Positions 62,332 to 64,000 of a stretch of 64,000 nt of DNA are shown here, piece after piece. Below the pieces are notes generated by a model. It was not told the DNA's origin and searched no databases. It saw only the letters and a list, made by a program, of their open reading frames with translations. Numbering within the stretch: position 1 is the first letter of the stretch; every line of letters starts with the position of its first letter. Source of the DNA: Thalassospira mesophila (GTDB taxonomy: Bacteria; Pseudomonadota; Alphaproteobacteria; Rhodospirillales; Thalassospiraceae); the NCBI RefSeq assembly GCF_002115755.1, contig NZ_JFKA01000001.1:372001-436000 (forward strand), read 5' to 3'. A program made the translations under genes and the position numbers.

Positions 62332-63288
62332 TCAAGCCAGAATAAAGTCTGGCCCGCCACGTTCTTTAAGTTCATTCCCGGCATCGGCACCAATTTTATC
62401 AGCCCCGGCGATGTCGGGGTTTTCCAGAACCCGTTCGGTATTTAGCCATTCGCTGCCATCAGGGCGAACAATGGCGACGCGCAAACGCATGGTGCCGTTG
62501 GCATCAAGTTCGGCCAGGGCGGCGATGGGCGTTTTGCACGACCCGTCAAGCGCGCGCAAAGCAGCCCGTTCGGCGGTAATGCGAAGGTCGGTTTCATGGC
62601 AATGTAACGGGGCCAGCCACGTTGCAACCTTTTCATCCCCGGCGCGGATAGCAAGGCCGATGGCACCCTGGCCAACAGCGGGCAGCATATCGTCTTCGGC
62701 GATGACATGGGTGGCAATTTCGGGGTGGCCCAGGCGGTTTAACCCGGCCATGGCCAGCAAGGTGGCATCGGCTTCGCCGTCTTCAAGTTTGCGCAGGCGG
62801 GTTTGCACATTGCCGCGAAAGGTTTCGACCTTAAGATGCGGGTATTTGTTGAGCACCATTGCCTGACGGCGCAGCGATGCGGTGCCGACAACGGAACCCG
62901 CGGGCATGTCGGCGAAGTTTTTGTATTTTACCGAAATAAAGGCATCGCGCACATCTTCACGCGGCATGATCACGGGCATGGCAATGCCATCGGGCAAAAG
63001 GGTCGGCACATCTTTGATGCAATGAACGGCAATGTCGATCTCGCCCTTAAGCTGGGCTTCGTCGATTTCCTTGGTAAACAGGCCCTTGCCGCCAATTTCG
63101 GAAAGGGCGCGGTCGGTTACCCGGTCTGCTACCGTGGAAATGACAACGATTTCAATGTCGTTTTCGCCTGAAAGCTCGGCATGGGCCTTTGCCAGCAGGT
63201 CGCGTACTTCGTACGCCTGTGCCAGGGCAAGGGGGGAGCCACGGGTGCCGATGCGAAGTTTTACTGTATCTGTCGCTGTATTTGTCAT
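62332..63288 (-). CDS. hemC: Porphobilinogen deaminase (hydroxymethylbilane synthase)
   Basis: HemC links four porphobilinogens into hydroxymethylbilane. The 318-residue protein has RIGTRGSPLALAQA, GKGLFTKEID, TASLRRQA, FRGNVQTRLRKL, and the dipyrromethane cofactor Cys251 in LDGSCKTPIAA. At residues 84-95 the usual DIAVHSxKDxP reads DIAVHCIKDVP, with Cys for Ser. It is first in the hemC, hemD, Mic60, hemY run and divergent from tsaD over 281 bp. Confidence 0.96.
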   Translation of the reverse strand: MTNTATDTVKLRIGTRGSPLALAQAYEVRDLLAKAHAELSGENDIEIVVISTVADRVTDRALSEIGGKGLFTKEIDEAQLKGEIDIAVHCIKDVPTLLPDGIAMPVIMPREDVRDAFISVKYKNFADMPAGSVVGTASLRRQAMVLNKYPHLKVETFRGNVQTRLRKLEDGEADATLLAMAGLNRLGHPEIATHVIAEDDMLPAVGQGAIGLAIRAGDEKVATWLAPLHCHETDLRITAERAALRALDGSCKTPIAALAELDANGTMRLRVAIVRPDGSEWLNTERVLENPDIAGADKIGADAGNELKERGGPDFILA

Positions 63289-63569
63289 GGTGCCGGTTTG
63301 TAATCCGAATTCAGTGTTTAAACAAGTTTTGCACGGTATCGTTGCGCTATCAGTGCCGGTTATCTGCGGGGCGTGTCAATATTTAGCCCTGTGAATACCG
63401 GCCTGCATAGGGCCTATATCACGCCCGATGGATGAATTTCCTTAATCTGATCGTATTTGAGTGTCGCGATATCCTGCAAGGGGTGGCAAGGCGTGTTACT
63501 TTGGGCTACATCATCGCCCACAGGCCTGCTTTGATCGGGCGCAAATCAGTAAGCCGGATATCAAAATCC

Positions 63570-64000
63570 ATGATTGTTCTTGGTATTGAAACCAGTTGTG
63601 ATGAAACGGCCGCCGCCGTTGTAAATGACAAACGCGAAATTTTGTCCAATCGCGTTTTAACCCAGTTAGAAGACCATCGCCCTTATGGCGGGGTCGTGCC
63701 CGAAATTGCCGCGCGCGCGCATCTCGAACATATCGACCGCCTTGTTGCCGAGGCGATGGATGATGCCGGGCTGGAATTTGCCGACCTCGATGCCGTGGCC
63801 TGCACCGGTGGGCCCGGCCTGATTGGCGGGGTGATGGTTGGCACCATGACAGCAAAATCAATTGCCTTTGCCACCAACAAACCGTTTCTGGCGGTCAACC
63901 ATCTTGAAGGGCACGCCTTAACCGTGCGCCTGACCGATGATGTGGCGTTTCCCTATTTATTGTTGCTGGTTTCAGGCGGGCATTGCCAGGTTTTAATCGT
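63570..64000 (+). CDS. tsaD: tRNA N6-adenosine threonylcarbamoyltransferase TsaD, 5' part
   Basis: The gene begins at ATG 63570 and runs off the window without a stop; 143 codons are visible. The protein opens [17 protein letters not shown] and has [25 protein letters not shown], the metal-binding NHLEGHA, and [11 protein letters not shown], all diagnostic of TsaD/Kae1. TsaD transfers the threonylcarbamoyl group to A37 of ANN-decoding tRNAs. Divergence from hemC is frequent in alphaproteobacteria. The 281-bp region 63289-63569 between them should hold both promoters; I see no distinct site there. Confidence 0.96.
   Translation, partial: MIVLGIETSCDETAAAVVNDKREILSNRVLTQLEDHRPYGGVVPEIAARAHLEHIDRLVAEAMDDAGLEFADLDAVACTGGPGLIGGVMVGTMTAKSIAFATNKPFLAVNHLEGHALTVRLTDDVAFPYLLLLVSGGHCQVLI

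Noticed and set aside
61901-62866. A 321-codon plus-strand frame
   Set aside because: It is antisense to hemD and hemC, both of which are well supported.
63570-64000. tsaD as a truncated pseudogene
   Set aside because: It has no stop because the window ends; the visible 143 codons are intact and carry all expected N-terminal motifs.
1-64000. CRISPR array, prophage or integrative element
   Set aside because: I saw no regularly spaced repeats, cas genes, integrase, transposase or phage structural genes; the only mobile-element-like sequence is at 43238-43500.

Overview
The window is a chromosomal segment of an alphaproteobacterium, most likely a marine Rhodospirillales member of the Thalassospira type. 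That assignment is an inference from gene content: a hemC-hemD-Mic60(mitofilin)-hemY block divergent from tsaD, a DUF1674/SDHAF4 gene, an opgG-opgH pair, and a FadN-type beta-oxidation operon. Gene density is high. I see no rRNA, tRNA, CRISPR array, prophage or transposase gene. The only mobile-element-like sequence is a MITE-like palindromic element of about 263 bp at 43238-43500.

Region by region. 1-3787: the end of tctC, tctB, tctA and a gamma-glutamyltransferase-family gene, closed by a terminator. 4061-10212: a FadR/FCD-type GntR regulator divergent from a PotABCD-like ABC importer and an Asp/Glu/hydantoin racemase. 10632-15517: osmoregulated periplasmic glucan genes opgG (with a long Ala/Pro-rich linker) and opgH, then an orphan 159-residue gene behind a large inverted repeat. 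15638-28388: a fatty-acid block on the minus strand. It holds a MerR-regulator, thiolase, FadN-like, acyl-CoA dehydrogenase, thioesterase, enoyl-CoA hydratase/isomerase and SDR operon, a separate acyl-CoA synthetase, and an SCP2, DUF6134-like, FadL-like unit. Three closely similar 17-bp operator-like sequences precede these three units. 28522-31609: a glycine-zipper surface protein, a LysE exporter and an MFS transporter.

31735-37464: a heme uptake operon (hmuSTUV) behind a good Fur-box match, convergent with a soluble globin-coupled chemoreceptor that ends in a CZB zinc domain. 37578-43204: a LysR regulator divergent from an FAD amine oxidase, a class III aminotransferase and an ALDH7-type semialdehyde dehydrogenase, probably lysine/pipecolate catabolism. 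43238-44953: the MITE-like element, iron superoxide dismutase and a small secreted protein. 45466-47096: thiM-thiE under a TPP riboswitch. 47252-58228: tex, SDHAF4, a Phd/PIN toxin-antitoxin pair, rpe, rsmB, a WecA/MraY-like sugar-phosphate transferase, a CapD/FlaA1-like dehydratase and purH. 58265-64000: hemY, Mic60 and hemD-hemC on the minus strand, with the first 431 bases of tsaD leaving the window on the plus strand.

The genes therefore group into import and catabolism of amino acids and fatty acids, iron/heme acquisition with heme synthesis and heme-based sensing, envelope glucan and polysaccharide synthesis, and housekeeping. The features I consider most worth follow-up are the nested-palindrome MITE-like element, the three-site MerR regulon, the globin/CZB receptor beside heme uptake, and the linker-extended OpgG.
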